NCBI GenBank assembly: GCA_964480915.1
Contig: CAYZRS010000029.1
Location: 1 to 64,000 of the forward strand
Reading direction: 5' to 3'
Length of the DNA stretch: 64,000 nucleotides
Source of the DNA: CAWGCE01 sp964480915
GTDB lineage: Bacteria; Planctomycetota; Planctomycetia; Pirellulales; Pirellulaceae
Below the pieces are notes generated by a model that was not told where the DNA came from, made no database searches, and worked only from the letters and a program-made list of their open reading frames with translations. Made by a program: the position numbers and the translations under genes. Positions 27,041 to 35,585 of this stretch are shown here, in pieces (the first letter of the stretch is position 1; every line of letters starts with the position of its first letter).

Positions 27041-28405
27041 TTAGGACGACTTGCCGACCAGGGAAAAGACTTCGTCGAGACAGTCCAGCATAAACTGTGC
27101 ATCGTCCTGTTGGATACACATCGGCGGTTTAATGCGCAGCGTGTTGCCGTAGAGGCCACCCTTACCGAGCAGTAACCCGCGATCACGCGCCAGTTCTAAC
27201 ACCTCAGCACATTCGGTATTTGCCGGTTCTTTTGTGACGCGATCCCGCACCAGTTCCACACCCAACATCAGGCCCATGCCGCGCACGTCGCCAATGATCG
27301 CGTGTCGCTGCTGCAGACTCTCAAAACCGGCTTTCAGGAACTGGCCAACTTTCAACGCATTCTCTTGGATGCCTTCTTCATCGATCACTTCAAGCGTGGC
27401 CAATCCTTGGATCATGCTGACCGGATTGCCGCCGTAAGTATTGAAGTGGATGCGATTGGTCATCACTTGTGCGATCTCTTCGGTCGTCGTCATGGCGCCT
27501 AGCGGAGCACCATTTCCAATCCCTTTCGCCATCGTGATCATATCGGGAACAACGCCATAGTTTTGATGAGACCAAAAGTGCGTTCCGGTGCGACCAAAAC
27601 CGCCCTGCACTTCATCCGCGATACAGATGCCGCCCGCTTGGCGAACGTAGTCATAAACAACCTGGAAGAATTCCTTAGGGGGAGTCACCGCACCACCGAC
27701 GCCTTGAATCGGCTCACCAATGAAACAGGCAACCTCACCCGGAGTCTGATATTCGATCACCTCTTTAACGTCGTGTGCACACTTCAGATCGCACGAAGGG
27801 TATTCCAAATTGTACGGACAACGGTAGCAGTAGCCGGCATGCGTGTGATGGATGTTGGCCCGATTATTGGTTTTGAATTTCCAACTGCCATGGGCGGTCA
27901 AACTCATCGGCACCGAAGTACCGCCGTGATAACCGTTCCGCAGCGCGATCACGTCGCTATTTCCCGTGTGTTCACGAGCCGACAAGATCGCCACTTCGTT
28001 GGCTTCACTGCCACTGTTGGTGAAGTAACTCTTGTCGAGTCCGTCCGGCATCTTCTCGGCCAGCTTTTTACCAAATTCGCCGATGTTCGGATTCAAGTAG
28101 ATTGTGGTCGTATGTTGTAGCTTACCGACCTGCTCCTGAACTCGTTCCGCCACCTTAGGATGACAATGGCCCACACTGACCGTGACGATCCCGGCGAACG
28201 CATCCAAGAAACGCGTGCCTTTTTCGTCGTAGACATATTGCATATGCCCTTCGACGATCATCATCGGCTCTTTGTAGTACGTGATTACGCCGGGAGAAAT
28301 GTACTGCTGGCGAATCGCGATCACCTCCTCTTTGGAGGGTCCAGAATACGGCGTCGGCCGATGATCGATGATCGGCAGCGATAGGTTTTGTTTGTCGATG
28401 CTCAT
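27041..28405 (-). CDS. Class III omega-aminotransferase (beta-alanine/BAIB type)
   Basis: PLP-dependent aminotransferase of 454 aa from ATG 28405 (MSIDKQNLSLP). Family motifs are NSGSEANEVA, YHGGT, ADEVQGGFGRTG and the PLP lysine in TMAKGIGNGAPLG. The pattern matches AGXT2-like enzymes that move the amino group of beta-alanine or 3-aminoisobutyrate to pyruvate or glyoxylate, giving malonate or methylmalonate semialdehyde. That is step four of pyrimidine breakdown and feeds the semialdehyde dehydrogenase at 31.6 kb. An insert with CYRCPYNLEYPSC..C is a Cys-rich loop. A short mobile-type element separates it from the permease upstream. Confidence 0.9.
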   Translation of the reverse strand: MSIDKQNLSLPIIDHRPTPYSGPSKEEVIAIRQQYISPGVITYYKEPMMIVEGHMQYVYDEKGTRFLDAFAGIVTVSVGHCHPKVAERVQEQVGKLQHTTTIYLNPNIGEFGKKLAEKMPDGLDKSYFTNSGSEANEVAILSAREHTGNSDVIALRNGYHGGTSVPMSLTAHGSWKFKTNNRANIHHTHAGYCYRCPYNLEYPSCDLKCAHDVKEVIEYQTPGEVACFIGEPIQGVGGAVTPPKEFFQVVYDYVRQAGGICIADEVQGGFGRTGTHFWSHQNYGVVPDMITMAKGIGNGAPLGAMTTTEEIAQVMTNRIHFNTYGGNPVSMIQGLATLEVIDEEGIQENALKVGQFLKAGFESLQQRHAIIGDVRGMGLMLGVELVRDRVTKEPANTECAEVLELARDRGLLLGKGGLYGNTLRIKPPMCIQQDDAQFMLDCLDEVFSLVGKSS

Positions 28406-28439
28406 TTTTAGTTTTCCGCTTTGTTTTCCGTTCTCGTTG

Positions 28440-28586
28440 TCCGCAGATTTCACAGATGGACGCAAATTACAGATCGGGTTTCGAATTCCTATGTGATTAA
28501 TTCGCTCTAAGTGGCAGATAAAACAATCGGCGGTCCATTCTCATGTTGTATCGAAACCATCTGCGTTAATCGGCGCAATCTGCGGA
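28440..28586. mobile_element. Short inverted-repeat element in operon gap
   Basis: 147 bp lying exactly between the permease stop codon (28587-28589) and the leader of the aminotransferase gene. The ends are inverted: TCCGCAGATTTCACAGATGG at the left, and TCCGCAGATTGCGCCGATTA reading inward on the other strand at the right. The centre is AT-rich and non-coding. Its termini share the TCCGCAGATT start with the elements at 15.1 and 30.0 kb. The repeats are more diverged here, suggesting an older insertion. Confidence 0.65.
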
Positions 28587-30038
28587 CTAACTCGTAATGC
28601 CCCGATCTTCCGGCGTACCAGGCAGCAAGTTATCCAGGATCAATCCAATGATCGCGGCGACCGCCATTCCTGTCGAACCGATCGCCTCGACGATGCTGGC
28701 GAGCGTTGTATCGATATTCGCCAGGCTCTCCAACATCCCCTCGCAGGTTGGTAGGTAGGTGGCGACCGATTGCCCCGGTCCCGGCTCGCCTCGCGCCGCG
28801 AAGTAGGCCGGCACCGACAATCCCATGAAGAGCGAAAATCCTGCCACGAATAGATTTCGATCCGAATTCATGTTGCACTTCATCAATTGCTGCATGCCGA
28901 CGGCGCTGATGAGCCCAAACAGGGAGCAGTACAATCCACCGACCACCGGGCCCGGAATGGCCGCACCGAGCGCGCCAACTTTGGCAAACAGGCCCATTGC
29001 CAACAAGATGAAGGCGGCAATCTGAATGACATAGCGACTGCCGACCTTCGTCAGGCCGATGAGTCCGATATTCTCTGAGTAGCTGGTCGAGCTAAATCCG
29101 CCGAACACGCCAGTCAAAGCACAGCCAATGCCCTCGCAGCCGATACCTCGCGAAATCTGCGTCGGTGTGGGATCGCCACCGCCGGCCATTTGACTGCAAG
29201 CGTGGTAGTCACCAAACGATTCGATCATCGAAGCCAAGTAGCCTGCAAACACGGCCAGGATGAATGCCAATTCGAATTTTGGCAGGCCCCAAGGAAAGAA
29301 GACTTCACTGGGGCTAACGCGCACCCAATCGCTGGTGTGAAAAGCGGTCAGATTCACGAAAGAGGGATGGTCTGGCTGAAACACACCCATGGCGGTCAAC
29401 AACCAACAAGTGCCCACCATGATCACGATGGCGAGCAAAATTGGAAACATGCCGAAGAATTTAGAGCGCTGTGACAAGACGAATGAAAAAAGCACAACGA
29501 GTGCAATCGTCCCGCCCGACACCGACCAATCGGTGCCCGCCTTGGGCGCTCCGTGCTGATACAGCGCCAACCCGATCAGCATGATCACCGGCCCCACGAC
29601 CAACGGCGACAGGTAACGCCGTATGAACCCCATCAGTCCCGAGAAACCCACAACCATCTCGAAGACCGCACCGACGATAATTGCGCCGGCGATGTACTGC
29701 ATCGCTTCGCCCGCACCGCCGCCTCGATCTTTCACCGAGTTGATAATAAAGAAGAAGGCCCCAATGAACGAAAACGACACGCCCTGAATGATTGGCAGTC
29801 GCGAGCCAAAGGTGGCCTGAATAAACGTCGCCAGCCCGGCACACAACATCACGGAAGAAATCAGAGCGCCAATCTGCACCTGATCCATCCCCATCGCCGG
29901 CCCAAACAAGAGCGGCATCGAGACGGTAGAGCCGAACATCGTGAGCGAATGCTGCAAAGCCAACATGAACGCCCGAGGAAACGGCGGTTTATCTTCAAGG
30001 CCGTAGATAATTCGGCTGTCGGTTGGTGGTTCTGGCAT
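28587..30038 (-). CDS. NCS2 family uracil/xanthine permease
   Basis: Polytopic nucleobase:cation symporter, 483 aa from ATG 30038 (MPEPPTDSR). About 12-14 hydrophobic segments are seen. Family marks include MLALQHSLTMFGSTVSMPLLFG at the first helix, ILAVFAGYLASMIESFGDYHACSQMAGGG around TM8, and the helix-10 signature region STSYSENIGLIGLTKVGSRYVIQ, which corresponds to the NAT motif. Substrate (uracil, xanthine or urate) cannot be set by eye, but the operon with preA and aminotransferase favours uracil, and the purine genes favour xanthine. The start codon lies 8 bp from an element end, so its own Shine-Dalgarno has apparently been lost. Confidence 0.9.
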   Translation of the reverse strand: MPEPPTDSRIIYGLEDKPPFPRAFMLALQHSLTMFGSTVSMPLLFGPAMGMDQVQIGALISSVMLCAGLATFIQATFGSRLPIIQGVSFSFIGAFFFIINSVKDRGGGAGEAMQYIAGAIIVGAVFEMVVGFSGLMGFIRRYLSPLVVGPVIMLIGLALYQHGAPKAGTDWSVSGGTIALVVLFSFVLSQRSKFFGMFPILLAIVIMVGTCWLLTAMGVFQPDHPSFVNLTAFHTSDWVRVSPSEVFFPWGLPKFELAFILAVFAGYLASMIESFGDYHACSQMAGGGDPTPTQISRGIGCEGIGCALTGVFGGFSSTSYSENIGLIGLTKVGSRYVIQIAAFILLAMGLFAKVGALGAAIPGPVVGGLYCSLFGLISAVGMQQLMKCNMNSDRNLFVAGFSLFMGLSVPAYFAARGEPGPGQSVATYLPTCEGMLESLANIDTTLASIVEAIGSTGMAVAAIIGLILDNLLPGTPEDRGITS

Positions 30039-30045
30039 TTGTATC

Positions 30046-30507
30046 GGGTCCGCAGATGGCGCAGATTTACGCAGATTTTGTTCTTGTGAGTACGACTCGT
30101 TCGTGTTGCAGGCTTCCTGTGCCAAAGTTGATTAAGAGCGCTCGTTCGAGTCCAGTCGCTTTCCAATAGTTGATCACTTGTGCTTCCTCTCGACCGCCCA
30201 TCGAATCCACTGCCTTCAATTCCACAATCACCTCCCGGCAGCAAACACAATCCGCTCTGTAAGAAGTGGGAAGCTCACGCCCTTTATATTCAACGGGAAC
30301 TGACACTTCTTTCGCGAATGAACCGAAAACGGAATACTTCGTTCCGCAAACTCAATCGAAAGTGCTTCTTGATAGATTACCTCCAAGAATCCGGTGCCGA
30401 GCTCGCGATGCACGGCCATCGCAGCCCCAATAATTGCATACGTCTGTGGATCGCGTTCTGCCAACATCTAAAAACAATCTGCGAAAATCTGCGCAATCTG
30501 CGGACCC
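30046..30507. mobile_element. TIR element carrying a GxxExxY nuclease-like gene
   Basis: 462 bp bounded by near-identical inverted repeats of about 37 bp. The left end starts GGGTCCGCAGATGGCGCAGA and the right end, read on the other strand, starts GGGTCCGCAGATTGCGCAGA; both continue with further CGCAGATT units and differ at only a few positions. Almost the whole interior is one gene of the GxxExxY family on the minus strand, whose stop codon lies within the left repeat. It sits between the permease and beta-ureidopropionase genes of a pyrimidine operon. No direct target duplication was seen. Confidence 0.75.
30067..30467 (-). pseudogene. Frameshifted GxxExxY family protein (PD-(D/E)XK-like)
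   Basis: About 130 codons from ATG 30467 to TAA 30067. The first frame reads YAIIGAAMAVHRELGTGFLEVIYQEAL, containing the naming motif GFLEVIY (GxxExxY). Near 30305-30330 the coding frame shifts by one base, and continues as VSVPVEYKGRELPTSYRADC, with VIVELKAV and YWKATGLERALLINFG. The RADC Asp and ELK Glu/Lys match the D...ExK core of the PD-(D/E)XK nuclease fold to which this family is assigned. Total length equals an intact member, so one indel, or recoding, separates the halves. It is enclosed by inverted repeats. Confidence 0.82.
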
Positions 30508-30521
30508 AAAAATGAAACCGC

Positions 30522-31391
30522 TTAAAGCTCAACCATTTCGTCATACGTTTCCGGGCGACGATCGCGGTAGAATTGCCATGTGTTTCTGACTTCGCGGATC
30601 ATGTCCAAATCCAAATCGGCGACCACGATGTCATCGGTGTCGCGGCTTCCCTCTTCCATGATTTGACCGCGCGGATTGCAGAAGTAGGACTGGCCGTAGA
30701 ATTCGCCGATGCGCCAGGGATCTTCGAAACCGGGTCGGTTGATGGCACCGACGAAGTATTGATTGGCGACCGCGTGAGCCGGCTGCTCCAACTTCCACAG
30801 GTATTCACTCAGACCGGCGACGGTGGCCGACGGGTTGAAAAGTATTTCCGCGCCGTTCAAACCGAGGCAGCGAGCACCTTCGGGGAAGTGTCGGTCGTAG
30901 CAAATGTAAACGGCGACCTTGCCGAACTTCGTATCGAAAATCGGATAGCCAAGATTGCCAGGACGGAAATAGAATTTCTCCCAGAAACCGGGAGCGCAAT
31001 GGGGGATGTGAATCTTCCGAAATTTCCCCAGATAGCTTCCGTCCGCGTCAATCACGGAAGCGGTGTTGTAGTAGACGCCGGCCAAATCTTCCTCGTACAT
31101 CGGCACGACCAACACGACGCCGTGCTTCTTCGCGAGCTCTTGCATCAGCTTCGTTGTGGGACCGTCGGGGACCGGTTCGGTGAGCGTGTACCATTTCGCA
31201 TCTTGTTCGGCGCAGAAATAGGGGCCGTAGAACAGCTCTTGCAGGCAGATCACCTGAGCCCCTTTGTCGGCAGCTTGAGCTATCAGATCGACATGCTTGT
31301 CGATCATCGATTTCTTGATCACATCGACAGGAGCCGTTGCCGGCTCGCTGAGGGTGGCTTGAATCAAACCGCCGCGAACAATACGAGCCAT
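30522..31391 (-). CDS. Beta-ureidopropionase (N-carbamoyl-beta-alanine amidohydrolase)
   Basis: Nitrilase-superfamily amidohydrolase, 289 aa from ATG 31391 (MARIVRGGL, with GGGGAAAAGA upstream). It cleaves N-carbamoyl-beta-alanine or its methyl homologue to beta-amino acid, CO2 and NH3. The catalytic triad is visible: Glu52 (LQELFYGPYF), Lys126 (KFRKIHIPH) and Cys164 (YICYDRHFPE). The EYLWKLEQPAHAVANQYFVGAINR stretch is typical of the beta-ureidopropionase branch. The open frame extends to 31574 across the promoter region without support. It is the first gene of the minus-strand pyrimidine operon and divergent from the semialdehyde dehydrogenase gene. Confidence 0.92.
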   Translation of the reverse strand: MARIVRGGLIQATLSEPATAPVDVIKKSMIDKHVDLIAQAADKGAQVICLQELFYGPYFCAEQDAKWYTLTEPVPDGPTTKLMQELAKKHGVVLVVPMYEEDLAGVYYNTASVIDADGSYLGKFRKIHIPHCAPGFWEKFYFRPGNLGYPIFDTKFGKVAVYICYDRHFPEGARCLGLNGAEILFNPSATVAGLSEYLWKLEQPAHAVANQYFVGAINRPGFEDPWRIGEFYGQSYFCNPRGQIMEEGSRDTDDIVVADLDLDMIREVRNTWQFYRDRRPETYDEMVEL

Positions 31392-31599
31392 TTCTTTTCC
31401 CCTATCGTAGGTGGATTGCAGAGCGCTTTGTCCGTGACGTATCAAGCTACGTTCGACTAGCACTTGGAAACCTCGAATGATACCATGATCGTTCCTCTTT
31501 CGAAAACAGAATGATGCCGTGGCGCGAACGTGAAGCGTCCACAATTGCAGAGTTCTTTCTTTCCAAAACGCCAAACTTCCTCCTTAGGAAGGAGCCATC
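31392..31599. promoter_or_regulatory. Divergent promoter region of pyrimidine genes
   Basis: About 208 bp between the divergent beta-ureidopropionase and methylmalonate-semialdehyde dehydrogenase genes. Both belong to the same pathway, so a shared operator is likely. I could not fix -35/-10 boxes or a palindrome by eye. A clear AAGGAG ribosome site precedes the plus-strand gene. Confidence 0.5.
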
Positions 31600-33120
31600 A
31601 TGTCGCAAGCTGCTACCGGCATTCCACGAGTTAAAGTCTTCAGCGGCGGTCAATGGATCGACGGCAAAGCCGAACAGTTTGGTGAAGTCTTCAATCCGTC
31701 TCGAGGCCAATTGATCGCCGAAGTCCCGCTCTGCTCGCGCGAGCAAGTCAACGAAGTGGTCGAAGTCGCAGCGGCAGCACTGCCAGCTTGGGACGCCACG
31801 CCGGTCGTCGAACGGGCACGGATCATGTTCCGTTTTCACGCGCTGATGGATCAGCACTTCGACGAACTAGCCGCACTGGTAACTCGCGAACATGGAAAGA
31901 CGCTCGACGAATCCAAGGCCGAAATGAAACGCGGATTGGAGATGGTCGAATTCAGCTGCGGCATCCCCAGCATCATCATGGGCGAGACGATCGCCAACAT
32001 CGCTGCCGAAGTGGATGGTGAAACTAATCGGCATCCGGTCGGTGTCTGCGCCGGAATCACACCGTACAACTTCCCGTCCATGGTGCCGCTGTGGATGTTT
32101 CCGGTCGCCATCACATGTGGCAACACGTTCGTCCTAAAGCCATCCGAAAAAGTCCCCCTCTCGGCCGTGCGACTGGCCGAACTGCTCCACGAAGCGGGCC
32201 TTCCCGATGGCGTTTTCAACGTTGTCCATGGTGACAAACAGGCCGTCGACGCATTGTTGGAACATCCCAAGGTGGCTGCCGTATCGTTCGTCGGCTCGAC
32301 CAAGATTGCGCAGTACGTCTACGAAGTCGGGTCGAAGCATGGCAAGCGGGTCCAGTCGGCCGGCGGAGCCAAGAACCATCTGATCATCATGCCGGACGCG
32401 GACATTGAACAAGCGTCGAAGGCGCTCGCAGCATCGGCATACGGCTGTGCTGGGCAACGCTGCATGGCCGGCAGCGTCGCGCTGACGGTCGGCAACGCCG
32501 GTGATCCGCTCGTTGAAACTTTGTGCAATTACGCCGGCGGGTTCAACGTCGGTGCCACCGAAGGTGGCACGAGCGCTGACATGGGTCCGCTGATCAATTT
32601 GGATGCCGTGAATCGCGTCTCTGGTTATTTGGACACGGCGAAAGCGGAAGGAGCCAGCATTGCGCTCGACGGACGAGACAAGATGGACGGCGATGGTTTC
32701 TTGATCGGACCGAGCGTCGTCGACCAGGTGAAGCCGGATATGAAACTGGCGACCGAAGAGGTCTTTGGGCCACTGCTATCGGTCATTCGTACCGATGACC
32801 TCGAGCAAGCCATCGCCATCGGAGCCAACTGCGAATACGGCAATGGCGCATCGATCTTTACGAATAATGGCCGAGCCGCTCGGGAATTCAAACGCCGCTT
32901 CAACGCTGGCATGATCGGAATCAACGTGGGCGTCCCCGCGCCGATGCCCTGGCTCCCATTCACCGGCTGGAACCGCTCATTCTTTGGCGACTTGCACATC
33001 CAAGGCAAAGAGAGCGTACATTTCTACACCAGGCAAAAAATGACGCTCACGCGCTGGTTCGAATCTTCCTCCGATTCGCACCACGATCCGGTTTGGGCAA
33101 GTAAACACAAGAACACATAG
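31600..33120 (+). CDS. mmsA: Methylmalonate/malonate-semialdehyde dehydrogenase (CoA-acylating)
   Basis: Aldehyde dehydrogenase of 506 aa that oxidises malonate or methylmalonate semialdehyde with CoA and NAD+ to acetyl- or propionyl-CoA. The nucleophile is Cys288 in the family motif YGCAGQRCMAGSVAL. ITPYNFPSMVPLWMFP, FVGSTKIAQYVYE and EVFGPLLSV are typical of MMSDH. ATG 31600 has AAGGAG at ideal spacing. In this setting it completes thymine/uracil degradation after the class III aminotransferase. The adenine deaminase gene follows on the same strand. Confidence 0.93.
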   Translation: MSQAATGIPRVKVFSGGQWIDGKAEQFGEVFNPSRGQLIAEVPLCSREQVNEVVEVAAAALPAWDATPVVERARIMFRFHALMDQHFDELAALVTREHGKTLDESKAEMKRGLEMVEFSCGIPSIIMGETIANIAAEVDGETNRHPVGVCAGITPYNFPSMVPLWMFPVAITCGNTFVLKPSEKVPLSAVRLAELLHEAGLPDGVFNVVHGDKQAVDALLEHPKVAAVSFVGSTKIAQYVYEVGSKHGKRVQSAGGAKNHLIIMPDADIEQASKALAASAYGCAGQRCMAGSVALTVGNAGDPLVETLCNYAGGFNVGATEGGTSADMGPLINLDAVNRVSGYLDTAKAEGASIALDGRDKMDGDGFLIGPSVVDQVKPDMKLATEEVFGPLLSVIRTDDLEQAIAIGANCEYGNGASIFTNNGRAAREFKRRFNAGMIGINVGVPAPMPWLPFTGWNRSFFGDLHIQGKESVHFYTRQKMTLTRWFESSSDSHHDPVWASKHKNT

Positions 33121-33137
33121 AGCCGCATCTGCGGCTC
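33120..33137. other. Intercistronic hairpin over the mmsA stop codon
   Basis: GAGCCGCA TC TGCGGCTC, an uninterrupted inverted repeat beginning at the last base of the TAG stop codon. It has no T run close by. It may stabilise mRNA or reduce readthrough into adenine deaminase. Confidence 0.5.
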
Positions 33138-33151
33138 GGAATCACCCTGTT

Positions 33152-34819
33152 TTGATCAGCCAAACCCACGAAGATTCGGCCCGGTTCAGCATCACCGGCA
33201 ACGTCGTGGACTTACACGACGAACGTGTGACGCATGCGCGCGTCGATGTGGCCGGCGGGGTCATCGTCAACATTGTGCCGACCGGGAATCCAGTCGACGG
33301 TTCCGACCGTTTCATCATGCCAGGCTTCGTCGACGCCCATATTCACATCGAAAGCTCGATGCTGACACCGGCTCACTTCGCTCAAGCGGCGGTCGTCCAT
33401 GGCACACTCGCCACCGTTTCCGATCCGCATGAAATTGCCAATGTCGTCGGACTCGACGGAGTTCGTTTCATGATTGAGGACGCGCAAAAAGCGCCGCTGA
33501 AAGTGCGATTCGGCGCGCCGTCCTGTGTTCCAGCAACCACGTTCGAATCGGCCGGCGCGGCGCTCGATGCGGCCGCGGTCAGCGAACTGCTCCAATCGGC
33601 CGAGATTGGCTACCTCAGCGAGATGATGAACTTTCCAGGCGTCCTCGCTGGCGATGCCGAAGTGATGGCCAAAATCGACGCTGCTCAAAAACTAAAGAAG
33701 CCGGTCGACGGTCACGCGCCCGGGCTGCGCGGCGCCGCAGCGGCCAAGTACATCCGGGCTGGCATCACGACCGACCACGAATGCACGACGATGGAGGAGG
33801 CGCTGGAAAAGCTGGCGGCCGGGGCCACCATCCAAATTCGAGAGGGTTCCGCCGCGCGTAACTTCGAAGCGCTGTACCCGTTGATTGATCAATTTGCCGA
33901 TCGCTGCATGTTTTGCAGCGACGACAAGCATCCGGACGATTTTGCCGGCGGCCATATCGATGCCTTGGTCCGCCGAGCCGTTGCCGGCAACCAAGATGTC
34001 ATCAAGGTACTAAAAGTCGCTTGCCTCAACCCGGTGCATCATTACAGCCTCGATGTGGGCCTGTTGCGATTAGGCGATCCGGCCGATTTCATTGTCGTCA
34101 CCGACCTCCAAGACTTTGAAGTGGTCGGTGCCTACATCGATGGACGACTGGTGGCGCATCACGGATTGGCCTGCTTCGATGTCCAACCGGCACAGCCGAT
34201 CAATAATTTTCATGCGAGCCCCAGAGAGCCGGTCGATTTTGCGATCATCGCCGCCGGCGAAAGAATACGCGTCATCGAAGCCGTCGATGGCGAATTGATC
34301 ACCGACGGCGCCATCGTTGACGCGCCGATCCACGAGGGCCACGTCGTCGCTGACCCTCAGCAAGACCTCCTCAAGATCGCCGTTGTGAACCGTTATGAAG
34401 ACAAACCGCCGGCCGTGGCCTTCATCCGGAACATGGGACTGCAACGAGGCGCCATCGCCAGTTCCGTGGCTCACGACAGCCACAACATCGTCGCCGTCGG
34501 TGCCAGCGATGACGAACTGTGCCGAGCCGTCAATCAAGTCATCCAAGATCAGGGAGGACTGGCAGTCGTGGCAGGAGATGAGACTCACAGCCTCCCTTTA
34601 CCGGTCGCCGGGCTGATGTCGTTAGAGCCATTCGAGTCGGTGAACAAATCGTATGCAGAACTAGACGCCTTCGCGAAACAACTGGGCACGACGCTACGCG
34701 CTCCGTTCATGACACTCTCTTTCATGGCCTTGCTGGTCATTCCCAGTTTGAAACTGAGCGACCGGGGCCTGTTCGATGTAGATCAGTTCAAATTCGTTTC
34801 GTTGTTCGTGGAAGACTAA
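33152..34819 (+). CDS. ade: Adenine deaminase
   Basis: Mn/Fe-dependent amidohydrolase of the bacterial Ade family that converts adenine to hypoxanthine and NH3. Length 555 aa is typical. Motifs are MPGFVDAHIHIESSMLTP (metal-binding HxH), VHGTLATVSDPHEIANV, GHAPGLRG, ITTDHECTT and the C-terminal domain with AHDSHNIVAVGASD. The start is TTG 33152; the ribosome site is weak, so an internal start is possible, though conserved sequence begins within 15 residues. It supplies hypoxanthine to the xanthine dehydrogenase encoded 4 kb downstream, linking salvage of adenine to oxidation. Confidence 0.94.
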   Translation: MISQTHEDSARFSITGNVVDLHDERVTHARVDVAGGVIVNIVPTGNPVDGSDRFIMPGFVDAHIHIESSMLTPAHFAQAAVVHGTLATVSDPHEIANVVGLDGVRFMIEDAQKAPLKVRFGAPSCVPATTFESAGAALDAAAVSELLQSAEIGYLSEMMNFPGVLAGDAEVMAKIDAAQKLKKPVDGHAPGLRGAAAAKYIRAGITTDHECTTMEEALEKLAAGATIQIREGSAARNFEALYPLIDQFADRCMFCSDDKHPDDFAGGHIDALVRRAVAGNQDVIKVLKVACLNPVHHYSLDVGLLRLGDPADFIVVTDLQDFEVVGAYIDGRLVAHHGLACFDVQPAQPINNFHASPREPVDFAIIAAGERIRVIEAVDGELITDGAIVDAPIHEGHVVADPQQDLLKIAVVNRYEDKPPAVAFIRNMGLQRGAIASSVAHDSHNIVAVGASDDELCRAVNQVIQDQGGLAVVAGDETHSLPLPVAGLMSLEPFESVNKSYAELDAFAKQLGTTLRAPFMTLSFMALLVIPSLKLSDRGLFDVDQFKFVSLFVED

Positions 34820-34837
34820 GTCGAAGCCGAGTGCCCC

Positions 34838-35575
34838 ATGCAGAGCTGCAATACGGCGACGCTAGAGCGGTCAGGATACACCCTGCTCCGGTCGATCTTA
34901 CCGCCCGAAGAATGCACCAGAATCGGCCAGCAAATCGCGACCATCATGGATCAACGAGCCGGTGACGCCATCGCGGCAGGAAGCGATGCGGGAACAACCC
35001 GACATCCGATCGTTGGTGGAAGGAATCTACTGAGCACTTGGGACGGCTGGCGCCAGATCGTGAACCAGCCAGCGGTCGACAAGTTAATTCGAGATTGCGT
35101 CGGCGTCGGTGCAGGCTTGGTTCGCATCCTGTTTTTCGACAAGCCGCCAGGCAAGAGCTGGTCTCTGGCACTTCATCGAGATCGGACGATCGCTGTCGCC
35201 GAGCATCGACTACCGCCCGATCCGTTCTCGAAGCCAACGAAGAAAGCCGGCATTCCTCACGTTGAAGCAAACGAAACATTGCTCTCGCGAATGCTAACGT
35301 TGAGACTGCACTTAGACCCCATGCATGCGGATAATGGACCACTCATCGTCGTCCCCAGATCACATTGCAACGAGAACCCTACGAAGGCTCAGACGAGAAC
35401 CATTCACTGCGGAGCCGGCGACATCTTTGCCATGCGACCACTCCTGTCACATGGCTCGCGATCCTCCAACCCGCAGTCTTTCGATCATCGACGCGTTGTC
35501 CATTTAGAAATTGCACCTTCGCACGAATTGCCGGGTGGCTATCAATGGAATCAATTCGAATCGGTGATCAACTGA
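34838..35575 (+). CDS. Phytanoyl-CoA dioxygenase (PhyH) family protein
   Basis: Fe(II)/2-oxoglutarate-dependent oxygenase-like protein, 245 aa. The HxD part of the iron triad is LALHRDRTI, the distal His is in LLSHGSR, and the 2OG-binding Arg is likely in HRRVVHLEIAP. VVPRSH is typical of PhyH members. It begins 18 bp after adenine deaminase on the same strand, so co-transcription is likely. The substrate is unknown. A purine-related or modified-base substrate is possible by context only. ATG 34838 lacks a strong ribosome site, consistent with coupling. Confidence 0.8.
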   Translation: MQSCNTATLERSGYTLLRSILPPEECTRIGQQIATIMDQRAGDAIAAGSDAGTTRHPIVGGRNLLSTWDGWRQIVNQPAVDKLIRDCVGVGAGLVRILFFDKPPGKSWSLALHRDRTIAVAEHRLPPDPFSKPTKKAGIPHVEANETLLSRMLTLRLHLDPMHADNGPLIVVPRSHCNENPTKAQTRTIHCGAGDIFAMRPLLSHGSRSSNPQSFDHRRVVHLEIAPSHELPGGYQWNQFESVIN

Positions 35576-35585
35576 CGGCCGGTCA

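Noticed and set aside
30046..30507. Classical insertion sequence
   Set aside because: There is no DDE, tyrosine or serine recombinase gene and no target duplication; the only gene is GxxExxY-type.
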